A DNA stretch of 64,000 nt from Myxococcota bacterium (lineage in GTDB: Bacteria > Myxococcota_C > UBA6777): contig JAKLKB010000006.1 in assembly GCA_023150835.1 (NCBI GenBank), positions 27,796-91,795 of the forward strand, read 5' to 3'. The notes beneath the pieces are model-generated. The model saw only the letters and a program-made list of their open reading frames with translations. It did not search any database and was not told where the DNA came from. Of this stretch, positions 26,997 through 35,808 are shown in pieces (position 1 is the stretch's first letter; each line of letters opens with the position of its first letter). A program made the translations under genes and the position numbers.

Positions 26997-27671
26997 CTAC
27001 GGTTGTTTTGGAGGGGCCGTTTGTTGTTTTGGAGGGGAAGGCTGGAGGGTGGGAGGGGTGGTTTGTTGTTTTGGAGGGGAAGGCTGGAGGAAGGATTGGA
27101 GTTTTTGGACAAAGGCATCGAGTTCGATGGGCTTGTGGTGGTGGAGGTGTTGAAGTTGAAAGCGGCCTTTGGTGTTCCACGAGCCAGCGGCGATGTTGCG
27201 AGTATCGCGTAGGAGGAAGCGTTTTTGTGTTTTGGGATCTTCGAGGATGGCGAGTTTTCCGTAGGCCATGCCCATGACGTGAAAGTAGCGGGGGTTGTGT
27301 TGGCGTTCGAGGAAGACGAGGGTTTCTTCGCCGGCTTTGAAGCGAGCGGAGCCGGGGACATGGCTTCCGATGCTGTGGATGGCTCCGCCGACTTGGCGGA
27401 TATCGATCTCTTGTTGTTGGGGATCGCCTTTGAAGCGTTGGATGACGGCGATCTTGATGTAGGTGTAGATGCGGCGATCTTTGGCGTGCCATCGGGCGTT
27501 GACGCTGAGGACGCGGCCTTGGATGATGGTGTGTGCGCGTTGAGCCATCTGTTGATCGTCGAGTTTGACGATGATGGTGGCTTGTGTGAAGGGGGAGGCC
27601 AAGAAGAAGGCGGCCAAGCCCAACAAGATCGTAGAGAGCGGCTTCAAGATCGCGGAGAGCGACTTAGGCAT
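26997..27671 (-). CDS. Small exported protein coupled to the metalloprotease
   Basis: This 224-residue protein has a signal peptide (MPKSLSAILKPLSTILLGLA through ASPFTQA, cut before TIIVKL). The mature part looks beta-rich (AHTIIQGRVLSVNARWHA, IYTYIKIAVIQRFKG, GSARFKAGEETLVFLERQ), and the tail is a Pro/Gln-rich repeat (SPPKQQTTPP). The AHTIIQGRV and ETLVFLE pieces recall a domain often found in secreted proteins beside matrixins, but I do not know its function. The ATG at 27671 has AGGAG eight bases upstream and overlaps the protease stop by 8 bp, so the two are made together. A role as inhibitor, chaperone or substrate is inference. Frames upstream in the same phase are shadows of the protease. 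Confidence 0.75.
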   Translation of the reverse strand: MPKSLSAILKPLSTILLGLAAFFLASPFTQATIIVKLDDQQMAQRAHTIIQGRVLSVNARWHAKDRRIYTYIKIAVIQRFKGDPQQQEIDIRQVGGAIHSIGSHVPGSARFKAGEETLVFLERQHNPRYFHVMGMAYGKLAILEDPKTQKRFLLRDTRNIAAGSWNTKGRFQLQHLHHHKPIELDAFVQKLQSFLQPSPPKQQTTPPTLQPSPPKQQTAPPKQP

Positions 27672-29958
27672 AACGGGATCTCCTAGAGGTACGGGCGAGG
27701 ACAAAGAGGGCCAGTAAGAGCACCAGCCACGCCACAAAGGATGAGGATGACTCGCTATGTTCGCAACCGCAGCCGGCGCGTTTGGGTCGGCAGGGGTTAA
27801 CGCTGCAATCGCTTTGGGAGGCGGGCCAGCAGCCGAGGTTGATGTTGGGGAGTCCTTCGATGCAGAAGAAGCCGTCTCCGCAGCTTGCGGGAGTGGAGGG
27901 AAGGCAAGTGCGGCTACAGGTGCCTTTTCCGTCGAGAACGATGCAAGTGAGTCCGGGGACGCAACCTTCGTCGCCTGCGCAGACAAAGCCGAGGGTGCTG
28001 CGGCAGACGTTGTTGATGCACTCTTGGCCGGAGGGACAGGGGCCACGCCCACCGCAGTTGACTTCGGTGGCAGCGCAGGCGTTGTTGAGGCAGCGCAAGC
28101 CGGAGCCGCATTGGTTGTCGGCGGTGCAAGTTTTGGGGACGCAGCGGCCTTTTCCGCTAAAGATGCTGCAAGTCTCGGTTGGACCGCAAGTATTGTTGCA
28201 AGCGTCGATTTGTTTGCAGCGTTGTTCGATGCATTTTTGGGGGGAGATGCAATCGCTGTCTTGGGAGCAGGTTTGGGCGCTGCCTGTCGTGCAGATACCG
28301 CCGAGGCAGATCTCGCCGCCGGCGCATTGTTGGTTGCTTGCGCAGGGGGTTCCGGGTTGGCAGAGGCTGTTGGCGCAGCGGTGGCGTGGGGGGCATTCGG
28401 CATCGGAGCCGCCGCATTCTTTGCGACAGAATCCGAGTTCGCAGCGGTGTTTGGGTTCGCAGTCGGTGTTGGCGGTACAAGGCGAGCAGCGCTCGTTTTT
28501 GCAGACGCGTCCGGTGGGGCATTCTGCGGCGCTTTTGCAGGGTTCGGTGCCGGTTTCTTGGGTACAAAGGCCGACGGTGTTGTTGGTGTTGGCGACGGCG
28601 ATACAACGATACCCTGAAGGGCAAGCACCGTTGGCTCCGGGGCGACAGAGGAAGCGGCATTTTTTCTCTTGGGTGTTGCAGCCGAGTTCGTATTCACAGG
28701 GGGCTTGATCGCTACAATCCATGCCTTCTTTTCCGCCATTGTTGGGGGGGATGCAAAAGCCTTTGGTGTAGTTGGTGCCTTCGGCGGCGATGCAGCGGAG
28801 GTTGCCTTCGCAGCGGGCAGCGAGTGGGTCGCAAGGAGTGCGGCAGCGGTCGCCATCGCCTGCGTTGATACATTGGAGGTTTCCGCAGCATCGTTGTTGG
28901 GCGGTACAAGCGAGTCCTTCGTTGGTGCAGGCTTGATCGTTGACGCAATTTCCGCTGATACATTTGAACGGATCGAGGCAATCGTTGTTGCTGCGGCAGC
29001 AAGGATAGGGAGTTGCGCCCGCGCAGGTGTTGAGGGAGGGTGTGCAGTTTCGCCCGAGGATGACTTGGGCATTGTTGGGATCGGCGATGGGGGTGCAGTT
29101 GTAGCCGGCGGGGCAGACGCCGCCGTTGGAACAGTCGAAGCCACAGCGGTTTCCGTCGGTGAGGCCGATACAGAAATTTTTGGAGCCGAGGCAATCGTCG
29201 TTGGTGTTGCAGCTTTTGCAGACTTGTTGATATGGAGCGCAACGCTTGGTGTATCGGCCATTATAGCAAACAAGGTCAGGGCCGCTGGTTTCGGCATCTT
29301 TGCATGCGGCTTGGGTGGGGTACAGATCGCGGATACCTTGGCGGTCATCATCGGTGAGCTGGCGTTTGCTGGTTTCGCCCGGGTTGGCGGAGGCGAACAT
29401 CGTGGCGGTGACGACTTGGGAGTGCCACAGGCCCAAGACATGGCCGAGTTCGTGGGTGAGGATAGCTTGGAGGTCGTATTTGTCGTTGGCACCGATACCG
29501 ATCGGGACGCCTTGGGTGTTCCAGTCGTTCATCGAGATATCGGCGTCAAGCATCTCGCCGTCGCGGGTGTTGTAGTAGGTTTCGGTGCGGGCAAGTTCGA
29601 TCTCACCGAACTTCCAGTTGGCTTTTTGGTTGATGAATTTGATCACCAGCTTTCCGTCGTAGCTGGCGGGTAGTTCGGTGTTTTCGACGGGAGCGAGTTT
29701 GAGCAGTTGTGGGATCGCACCAGAGATACCGTTCCAAGCGGCCACAGAGCTTGATAGTGCGCTTTGGATATCGGCAAACGGGATCTGCACACTGCCCGTT
29801 TTATCGAGGTTGATGGTGAGGGGGAATTTCCCGCGTTTCCAATAGCGTTCGCGGTTGTTCTCATCGATTGGGAAAAGCTCGTAAGCCCATACCCGCGAAA
29901 CCGAGAACAACATCACAAACCAACACAAAACACATACGATACGTTGCCATTTTCCCAT
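27664..29958 (-). CDS. Matrixin-type zinc metalloprotease with Cys-rich repeats and MYXO-CTERM-like tail
   Basis: This 764-residue protein has a signal peptide (cut after SRVWA, residue 25). The metzincin catalytic domain follows, with HELGHVLGLWH at 169-179 (HExxHxxGxxH, three zinc-binding His) and TMFASANPGE resembling the Met-turn. Residues about 220-715 are Cys-rich modules of the kind CxxxxDCxxxxxCxxxxC. The C-terminus has CGCEHSESSSS, a hydrophobic helix (FVAWLVLLLALFVLA) and RTSRRSR, the plan of MYXO-CTERM sorting signals in Myxococcota. It is expected at the cell surface or secreted. The ATG at 29958 follows AAAAGGG; a TTG ten codons earlier is a poorer choice. Confidence 0.85.
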   Translation of the reverse strand: MGKWQRIVCVLCWFVMLFSVSRVWAYELFPIDENNRERYWKRGKFPLTINLDKTGSVQIPFADIQSALSSSVAAWNGISGAIPQLLKLAPVENTELPASYDGKLVIKFINQKANWKFGEIELARTETYYNTRDGEMLDADISMNDWNTQGVPIGIGANDKYDLQAILTHELGHVLGLWHSQVVTATMFASANPGETSKRQLTDDDRQGIRDLYPTQAACKDAETSGPDLVCYNGRYTKRCAPYQQVCKSCNTNDDCLGSKNFCIGLTDGNRCGFDCSNGGVCPAGYNCTPIADPNNAQVILGRNCTPSLNTCAGATPYPCCRSNNDCLDPFKCISGNCVNDQACTNEGLACTAQQRCCGNLQCINAGDGDRCRTPCDPLAARCEGNLRCIAAEGTNYTKGFCIPPNNGGKEGMDCSDQAPCEYELGCNTQEKKCRFLCRPGANGACPSGYRCIAVANTNNTVGLCTQETGTEPCKSAAECPTGRVCKNERCSPCTANTDCEPKHRCELGFCRKECGGSDAECPPRHRCANSLCQPGTPCASNQQCAGGEICLGGICTTGSAQTCSQDSDCISPQKCIEQRCKQIDACNNTCGPTETCSIFSGKGRCVPKTCTADNQCGSGLRCLNNACAATEVNCGGRGPCPSGQECINNVCRSTLGFVCAGDEGCVPGLTCIVLDGKGTCSRTCLPSTPASCGDGFFCIEGLPNINLGCWPASQSDCSVNPCRPKRAGCGCEHSESSSSFVAWLVLLLALFVLARTSRRSRYA

Positions 29959-29997
29959 GATCTCAGCCCTTTTCGTCAGACGTTTCAAGCGTCGCTT

Positions 29998-30026
29998 ATA
30001 CTAAAGGCTTCCGAGCAGACTGGCAA
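29998..30026 (-). promoter_or_regulatory. Possible promoter of the metalloprotease operon
   Basis: On the minus strand TTGCCA and TAGTAT are 17 bp apart, about 40 bp before the chosen start. Each hexamer matches consensus at four or more positions. Confidence 0.35.
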
Positions 30027-30160
30027 GAGATCCGTTTGTGGGGGGCGGCTATTGGCCATCTCGGCGGGCAGATCGATTTTGTAGAAGGGAGGAGCATTGT
30101 CGGGGGGGTAGCGAGGATACGGAGGGATGGGGATTTGTCGGTATGCAAGGGAAGGTGTGC

Positions 30161-30293
30161 AGAAAACGCCCCCGTGTTCGCGGAGGTTCAAGCGTTGCGG
30201 TTGTTGGTTTGAAAGACGTCTGTTCGCCGCGTCGATACGGGGTCAAGGGAGCCGCGCTCCCTTGTGGGGTGTGGGGCAAAGCCCCAAAAAACG
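30161..30293 (+). repeat. Dispersed repeat family B copy
   Basis: It begins cgcccccgtgttcgcggagg and ends with two hairpins: AAGGGAGC-cgc-GCTCCCTT (30245-30263) and GGGGC-aaa-GCCCC (about 30273-30285). It occupies most of the space between the protease operon and the OmpA-fused lipoprotein gene. Confidence 0.85.
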
Positions 30294-30305
30294 CGAATCG
30301 AAGGG

Positions 30306-32846
30306 CTATTGGGAGACGATATTGAATTCGACGCGGCGGTTTTTGGCGCGATTTTGTTTGTTGGTGTTGGGGACGAGGGGGCGTTTGGGGCCGAAGCCTT
30401 CGGCATCAAGGCGGCCTTCTTCGACGCCTTTTTTGACGAGGTATCGTCGGACGGATTTGGCGCGGCGGTCAGAGAGGTTGGTGTTGTAAGCGGGATTTCC
30501 GCTGCTATCGGTGTGTCCTTCGATACGGACGCGGATGGTGGGGCGGCTTTTGAGGACGGCGACGACTTGATCGAGGACGCCAAAGGACTTGCGTTGGATG
30601 GTGTCGCGGTTGAGGGCAAAGAAGATCTTTTGGAGGATCTCGATCTTTTTGTCGGTGACTTGGACGAGGATGATCTTGGGGCAACCGTCGCGCTCTTTGA
30701 CGCCCGGGACGAAGGGACATTTGTCGAGGCGGTCGACGATGCCGTCACCATCGGAGTCTTTGTCGGGGCAGCCTTGGTTTTCGGGGATGCCTTTGACTTT
30801 GGGACACTTGTCTTTTTCGTCGGGGATACCATCGCCATCTTCGTCGCCCCCGGGACATCCGGGTTTCATGGTCGACGTCACGAGCAAGGTGTTTTCTGCG
30901 CCGTCGATCTGGATAAAGAAGCCTTGCATCTTTTTGTATTCGTCGTTGCTGAGGATGTCTTTGCGGAAGTGGTATTCTGCTTTGAAGACGATGTTGAGGC
31001 CGCTGGCGCCGGTGGTGAGTTGGTAGCGCAGGAGGGCATCGTCGATTTGAAAAGGCTTCGGTAGTTCGAGGGCTTTGAGACCTTGGATGTGGATCTCGTC
31101 GATGTAATGTCCGCTGGTTTTCCACATGAAGGGGTGGTGTTGGCGCTTGGTGGCGAGATGGCGTTGGTGGTCGGAGTGGAAGTCGAAGTGGACGTAGATC
31201 TCGCAGTCGGTGACGCGGTTTTTGTAGAATTCAGCGGTGAAGTCGGCTTCGATGCGAGGTGTTTTGGATTTTACCTCGGTGATGCGGGCTTCTTGGACTT
31301 TGATCGATTGGAGAAGTTTTTTGGTGGCGAGATAACCGAGCAGAGTTTGCGCCCACTGATTTTTTCCGCTCGCGGTATCAAGGCTGTGATCTTTGATGCG
31401 TTGATCGAGATCGGCGCGGTGATGTCCGCGCAGGAGCATCACCATCTTGCCTTTGATCTTGCCGTCAGGGGTCGCGTTCAACGTGATCTCGCGCTGTGTC
31501 CTATTTTCGGTGGGGGCTTGGAGAGGGGTTTGGATCAGTCGGCCATCGTCGATGGGAAGGGCGGAGGCGTTTTGATCTTCCCAGCTTAGGTCGCCGAAGT
31601 GGCTATCGGTTTTTGCGGTATCAAGGAAGATTCCGCCGTCGATGCTTGGGATGTGGTTGAGGGTGTGTTGAAAGACCGCAGGGGTGGGCAGTTGCGGATC
31701 GACATCGCCTTTGTCGCGGGTACGTACGCGCACGATCTGGCTGGGGATGCCTGCGGCTTCGAGCATGGCTTTGTACAGTGCGGCTTTTGCGCGATCGTCG
31801 CCTTGTTGTTGTTTGAGGGTTTGTTCGGCGGGTGCGACGCTCCATTCCATCATCTGGGGATCGCGGGTGATGGTGCGGACTTTGTCGTGCAAATAGTCGT
31901 AGATGCGCTGGGCTTTTTCGCGGTTGTCGCTTGCGCCTTGGGTGATCTTGTCGGTCTTGTCTTTGATGGCGGGTGTGGACACGGCGCTGTTTTGGAACAT
32001 CTCTTTTTCAAAGCTTGCCACTTCCGCCCACGAAGACGACGGATAATTGCGCCCTTGGTAGCCGAAGGACTTGGGGGCTAACTCGATGCGTGCGGTTAAG
32101 GTGTGGGCGTTGGGTTGACCGGCTTCGGTTTCGAGGGCAGGGACTTTTCGAGCGGACCAGACGTGGATGGTGTGGCTGGGACGGTCGGGATCATTTTCGG
32201 TTCGGTAGCTGATCAGCGATGCGGGGAAGTCTTGACCGCCGTAGACACGGGCATTGAAGGCGAAGTCGCGAGGGGCTGAAAAGCGAAACTCGGTTTCTTG
32301 GACGGGTCGGTCTTTTTGGACATAAAAGGTGTAGTGCAAAAAGGTGTTTGTTTCGAACTTGGCGAGATATTCGTGGATGGCACCCGGGGTGATGTTGTCC
32401 ATGAACCACAAGCTGTACATGGCGTTGCTTTCGCTTGTGGGGGACCAGTCGACGGGCCAATCGTAGAAGCCACGCGACGGCGTGATCCAGCCGTTGGGTC
32501 GAACGATCCGCGCATAGATCTCTTTGAGCGGGCGGCGGGGAGTGTAGATCACGGCCCCTTGGGTGATGTTGCCGGATTGTGTGGTTTTCCATGTCAGGGA
32601 TTGGATCTGGACGTGTTCGGTTTCTGTAAAGCGCATCCGCTCGGCATCTTGGAGGACGAGGGTTTGCTTGATCATCGGATAATGCTCGCCGTCCTTGCTG
32701 AGGGTGGCGGCTTGGGGCGGGAGCGTGGGCTTGAGCGGTCCGAATTCTTTGGGGGTGGGGATGATGCCAAAGAAGGGTACACATCCCGAGAGGTTGAGAG
32801 CGATCACCGCGACAAGCGGCAACAGGCGGAGAGAACGATTGAACAT
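30306..32846 (-). CDS. Lipoprotein: transglutaminase-like (DUF3857-type) region fused to TSP3 and OmpA domains
   Basis: This 846-residue protein has a lipoprotein signal ending ALNLSGC (Cys22). It then has a beta-rich DUF3857-like region and a transglutaminase-like core (QRIYDYLHDKVR ... GDDRAKAALYKAMLEAAGI, about 320-400). The usual GDC catalytic cysteine is replaced by GDD, while a later His (FQHTLNHI) is kept, so it is probably inactive as an enzyme. Residues about 659-722 hold TSP3 calcium-binding repeats (DEDGDGIPDEKDKCP), and from about 725 an OmpA domain (EILQKIFFALNRDTIQ, RIEGHTDSSGNPAYN, LSDRRAKSVRRYL) binds peptidoglycan. It likely links outer membrane and cell wall. It is 27 bp downstream of a paralogous lipoprotein gene, in the same operon. 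Confidence 0.8.
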   Translation of the reverse strand: MFNRSLRLLPLVAVIALNLSGCVPFFGIIPTPKEFGPLKPTLPPQAATLSKDGEHYPMIKQTLVLQDAERMRFTETEHVQIQSLTWKTTQSGNITQGAVIYTPRRPLKEIYARIVRPNGWITPSRGFYDWPVDWSPTSESNAMYSLWFMDNITPGAIHEYLAKFETNTFLHYTFYVQKDRPVQETEFRFSAPRDFAFNARVYGGQDFPASLISYRTENDPDRPSHTIHVWSARKVPALETEAGQPNAHTLTARIELAPKSFGYQGRNYPSSSWAEVASFEKEMFQNSAVSTPAIKDKTDKITQGASDNREKAQRIYDYLHDKVRTITRDPQMMEWSVAPAEQTLKQQQGDDRAKAALYKAMLEAAGIPSQIVRVRTRDKGDVDPQLPTPAVFQHTLNHIPSIDGGIFLDTAKTDSHFGDLSWEDQNASALPIDDGRLIQTPLQAPTENRTQREITLNATPDGKIKGKMVMLLRGHHRADLDQRIKDHSLDTASGKNQWAQTLLGYLATKKLLQSIKVQEARITEVKSKTPRIEADFTAEFYKNRVTDCEIYVHFDFHSDHQRHLATKRQHHPFMWKTSGHYIDEIHIQGLKALELPKPFQIDDALLRYQLTTGASGLNIVFKAEYHFRKDILSNDEYKKMQGFFIQIDGAENTLLVTSTMKPGCPGGDEDGDGIPDEKDKCPKVKGIPENQGCPDKDSDGDGIVDRLDKCPFVPGVKERDGCPKIILVQVTDKKIEILQKIFFALNRDTIQRKSFGVLDQVVAVLKSRPTIRVRIEGHTDSSGNPAYNTNLSDRRAKSVRRYLVKKGVEEGRLDAEGFGPKRPLVPNTNKQNRAKNRRVEFNIVSQ

Positions 32847-32873
32847 GACGCGTGTTCCTTTTCGCGGGATGGG

Positions 32874-35534
32874 TTACTTGTGAGCGATCTGGAAGGTGAT
32901 CGATTTGGCCGTTTTTTGCCAGAAGGTGCGGAAGGCTTGATACCGTTCGGCGGGGAGTTCGCGTTGGCGAAACTCGATGTGCGTGTGTTTGGAGAGCACG
33001 TTGCTTTCGATCTTATGCGAAGATTTGAGGTAGACGACACCATCAAACGATTTGTCATAGCTGTGTTCTTTGGCTTTGGCGGACTTGCGAAGGTTGAGAC
33101 TGAGCTTGAACGACGGCGGAAAACGCAGCGTGATCTTGGTTTCTTTGAGGTAGGGGTATTCAAAAAACAGCTTCACATCGCGGTTGGGGGCTGTAAAGGT
33201 GTAAGAGGGGAGTGTGCCCGGGGTTTTGTAGAGCATGACTTTTTGGCTGTGGGGAAAGCAGTGATGGGCTTTGAATTTGTAGCGGTAGGTGACGGGCTGC
33301 GAGAGGTCTTGGATGTTGAGTTCGGGTAGCACAAGATCGGTGATCTCGAACTGTTGGCCGCAAACTTGGCGAAGCCATCCGCCGCGTTGTTTGCGCCAAG
33401 TTTCCCAGTCACGGGGTTGGGCAAACAGAAGCTGTCGGCGGACGTTGGCGGCAAGATGCCCCGTCAGCTTGATCTCGTAACTGCCCGTCAGTGTGCCCTC
33501 TGCGTCCACTTGCATATCAAAGGTGCGGAAGTCTTGGGTGTAGGTGTAGGGTTGGGAAGGCGTCTTAAAGAAGCGGCCACCGCCGTAGTCGATGATGAAG
33601 GCTTCGACGCCTTCGGCGCGTGGATTGACGGTGTTGTAGGGATCGACGATCCCTGCGGGGCTCAAGAGGCGGCCTTGGTTGACGGTGCGCTCTTTTCCGG
33701 CAGGAGCAAACTTCGCGGCATCAGCGGCACGTTCGGCGTGTAAGCCACGCCAAGGGCCTTCGGATTCTTCAGGGACGAAAACAGCCAACCCACCGAAGAC
33801 ATCGCGGTCAGGGAGACCTTTGCGGTAGTCGTAGTATCCGTTGGGGACGAGGGCTGCGTAGGCGCGGATGCCAAGCGAACGCAACATGACGATGAAAAGC
33901 ATATTGCTAACGTAGGGGTTTCCTGTGCGCATCTGATAGCTGCGCAAGAGGTCTTCGCCCGAAGATAGGCCAAAGTTGATCGGTGCAAGGCCGATCGCAC
34001 CTTGGACATAGAGGTTTTGGCGGAGATGTTCGTAGATGACTTTGATCTTTTCTTCGCGGCTGGTGGCGTTGCGGGTGAGATCGCGGGCGATCTTGGGGAG
34101 GCCATTTTGGTTGAGTTCTTGGTCTTCGTCCATCTGGAAGTTGCGGTTAAATCCGCCGCGATCGTCTTGGAAGGGCCACATCGCACGAGTATACCAAGCG
34201 ATCACGTTTTTCCATTCGGCGCGGATATCTTGGTATTCGGCGAGGCGGGTATCCAACATCCGCACGATCTTGATGGTGGCTTGCGGGGGTTTGCAATAAC
34301 GGGGCGGTAGCGCCGAGGTTTTGCACATGGCGTTGAGGCCCATCCGACCTTGGCGAGTCACGCCCGGGACGTTGCGCATGTAGACGTCGATCATGCGGGA
34401 ATCGCGGTCGTGGCTCACACGCACAGCGTCTCCCCCAAAGGAGCGATCGGCTTCGTCGGCGACGAGTGCTGCCCGAATGGCTTGTTCGACAGCGAGGTCG
34501 AGTTGGAGCTTGTCGCTGACGGGCGCTTTCGGTGTTTCGAGCGGTTTGTTTGGATCGATCGTGCCTTTGACTTTCTCGGCGCTCTCGGGAGCCGAGACTT
34601 GCAGGCGCTGGATCACGGCTTGGCGCTCGGCGGCGCTCATCATCGGAAACACATTCAGCGCAGCGATGCGTTTGTCCTCGGGCAGTCGGTCGAAAACGTT
34701 CACCATCAAGGTCTTTTGCTTGACGTTAAGACCTTTGAGCCAAGCCTGTGCAGCCGCTTTTTTGTCGGCAGGGAACTGTTCGAGCAGCAGGTCGATCTCG
34801 GCCATCACGCTTGCGATGCGTTGGGTGGCTTCGCGGATCTGAAGCGTTTGCAAGACAAACAAGGGATCAAGATCGATCCGCATCTCAAGGTTTTCAGCGT
34901 AGTGATAGCGCATGTGTGCGCGGCGCACAGGGATCTCTTGTAAAAGCTCGATTCGCACGCCCGTCAATCCGAAGAAAAAGCGGTCGAATTGCATACTCAG
35001 GTCGTATTCCCACATCACATCCAGCACACAACCCACTTCGATGCCGGGCAGATGCGCATGAAAGACTTGGTTTTCTTGCACCGTCTCGACCGCGTCTGTT
35101 CCGCGACTATAGAACTTGACGCGGAGATCTTTGAGGACGCGATCGTCGTATTTCAACACTTTGTTGTTCGGGCAGGTGGCGCGTACGTTGAACTTTTGCA
35201 GACGATTGAATGGACTCCACACCCCGAATCCACCCGGAAGATACTTAAAGGAAGCGTACTTGAGGCCGCCATGTTTGTTGATGCGGATGCGCTTGTTCAT
35301 GCGCCAAAGAGTGGTGCGTTGGGATTGTCCGACTTGTCCCCATCGATGGTAGTATTCGGCTTCCATCCACAAGATCTCGGCATCTGGCATCGTTTGCTTG
35401 GAGCCGAGGGGTTGAAGATCTTTTTGTGTGACGGGTTGAAAGCCCTTAAAACTTGGAATGCAGCCGCTCGCGAGCAAGCCGAACAGCACAAAAGCTGGCC
35501 ATTGCCCCGATACGCGGTGTTGTCTCAAACGCAT
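32874..35534 (-). CDS. Lipoprotein with transglutaminase-like (DUF3857-type) domains
   Basis: This 886-residue protein has a lipobox LASGC (Cys25). The N-terminal half holds a DUF3857-like beta domain (NKRIRINKHGGLKYASFKYL, NQVFHAHLPGIEVGCVLDVM) and a helical segment. About 480-610 is transglutaminase-like (EEKIKVIYEHLRQNLYVQ ... RTGNPYVSNMLFIVMLRSLG), but the position where a catalytic Cys is expected after the conserved Gly-Asn reads Pro. The C-terminal beta region resembles the domain that follows transglutaminase cores in such proteins. It lacks the TSP3/OmpA part of its downstream neighbour and probably acts with it in the periplasm. The open frame ends only 27 bp before the neighbour starts. 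Confidence 0.75.
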   Translation of the reverse strand: MRLRQHRVSGQWPAFVLFGLLASGCIPSFKGFQPVTQKDLQPLGSKQTMPDAEILWMEAEYYHRWGQVGQSQRTTLWRMNKRIRINKHGGLKYASFKYLPGGFGVWSPFNRLQKFNVRATCPNNKVLKYDDRVLKDLRVKFYSRGTDAVETVQENQVFHAHLPGIEVGCVLDVMWEYDLSMQFDRFFFGLTGVRIELLQEIPVRRAHMRYHYAENLEMRIDLDPLFVLQTLQIREATQRIASVMAEIDLLLEQFPADKKAAAQAWLKGLNVKQKTLMVNVFDRLPEDKRIAALNVFPMMSAAERQAVIQRLQVSAPESAEKVKGTIDPNKPLETPKAPVSDKLQLDLAVEQAIRAALVADEADRSFGGDAVRVSHDRDSRMIDVYMRNVPGVTRQGRMGLNAMCKTSALPPRYCKPPQATIKIVRMLDTRLAEYQDIRAEWKNVIAWYTRAMWPFQDDRGGFNRNFQMDEDQELNQNGLPKIARDLTRNATSREEKIKVIYEHLRQNLYVQGAIGLAPINFGLSSGEDLLRSYQMRTGNPYVSNMLFIVMLRSLGIRAYAALVPNGYYDYRKGLPDRDVFGGLAVFVPEESEGPWRGLHAERAADAAKFAPAGKERTVNQGRLLSPAGIVDPYNTVNPRAEGVEAFIIDYGGGRFFKTPSQPYTYTQDFRTFDMQVDAEGTLTGSYEIKLTGHLAANVRRQLLFAQPRDWETWRKQRGGWLRQVCGQQFEITDLVLPELNIQDLSQPVTYRYKFKAHHCFPHSQKVMLYKTPGTLPSYTFTAPNRDVKLFFEYPYLKETKITLRFPPSFKLSLNLRKSAKAKEHSYDKSFDGVVYLKSSHKIESNVLSKHTHIEFRQRELPAERYQAFRTFWQKTAKSITFQIAHK

Positions 35535-35808
35535 ACTACTTCACTCCCAAAAGTTGATCCTGACCATCTGTTCGGCAAGATCAACGCTCTCTATGTGGTG
35601 CCGATAACACAAAAACAGGCGCTACGTTTCGCAAAGTTCGGCAGCTTAGCTTCGTGATCGGAGGCTGTCAAGCCCTCCATGTCTCTGCAAACGCGAACAT
35701 TTATCGCAACCCCACACAAAATGCAAATCTGTTTCGTGATGGGGTTGTGTTGTTGTGGGAGGAGGTGGGGGGGGAAGCGAGAGGAAGTGGTGGGGGAAAG
35801 CGGGAGGA

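Noticed and set aside
26997..29492. Very long extension of the small exported protein's frame through the metalloprotease region
   Set aside because: It is the off-frame reading of the Cys-rich protease gene on the same strand. The signal peptide and ribosome site place the true start at 27671.
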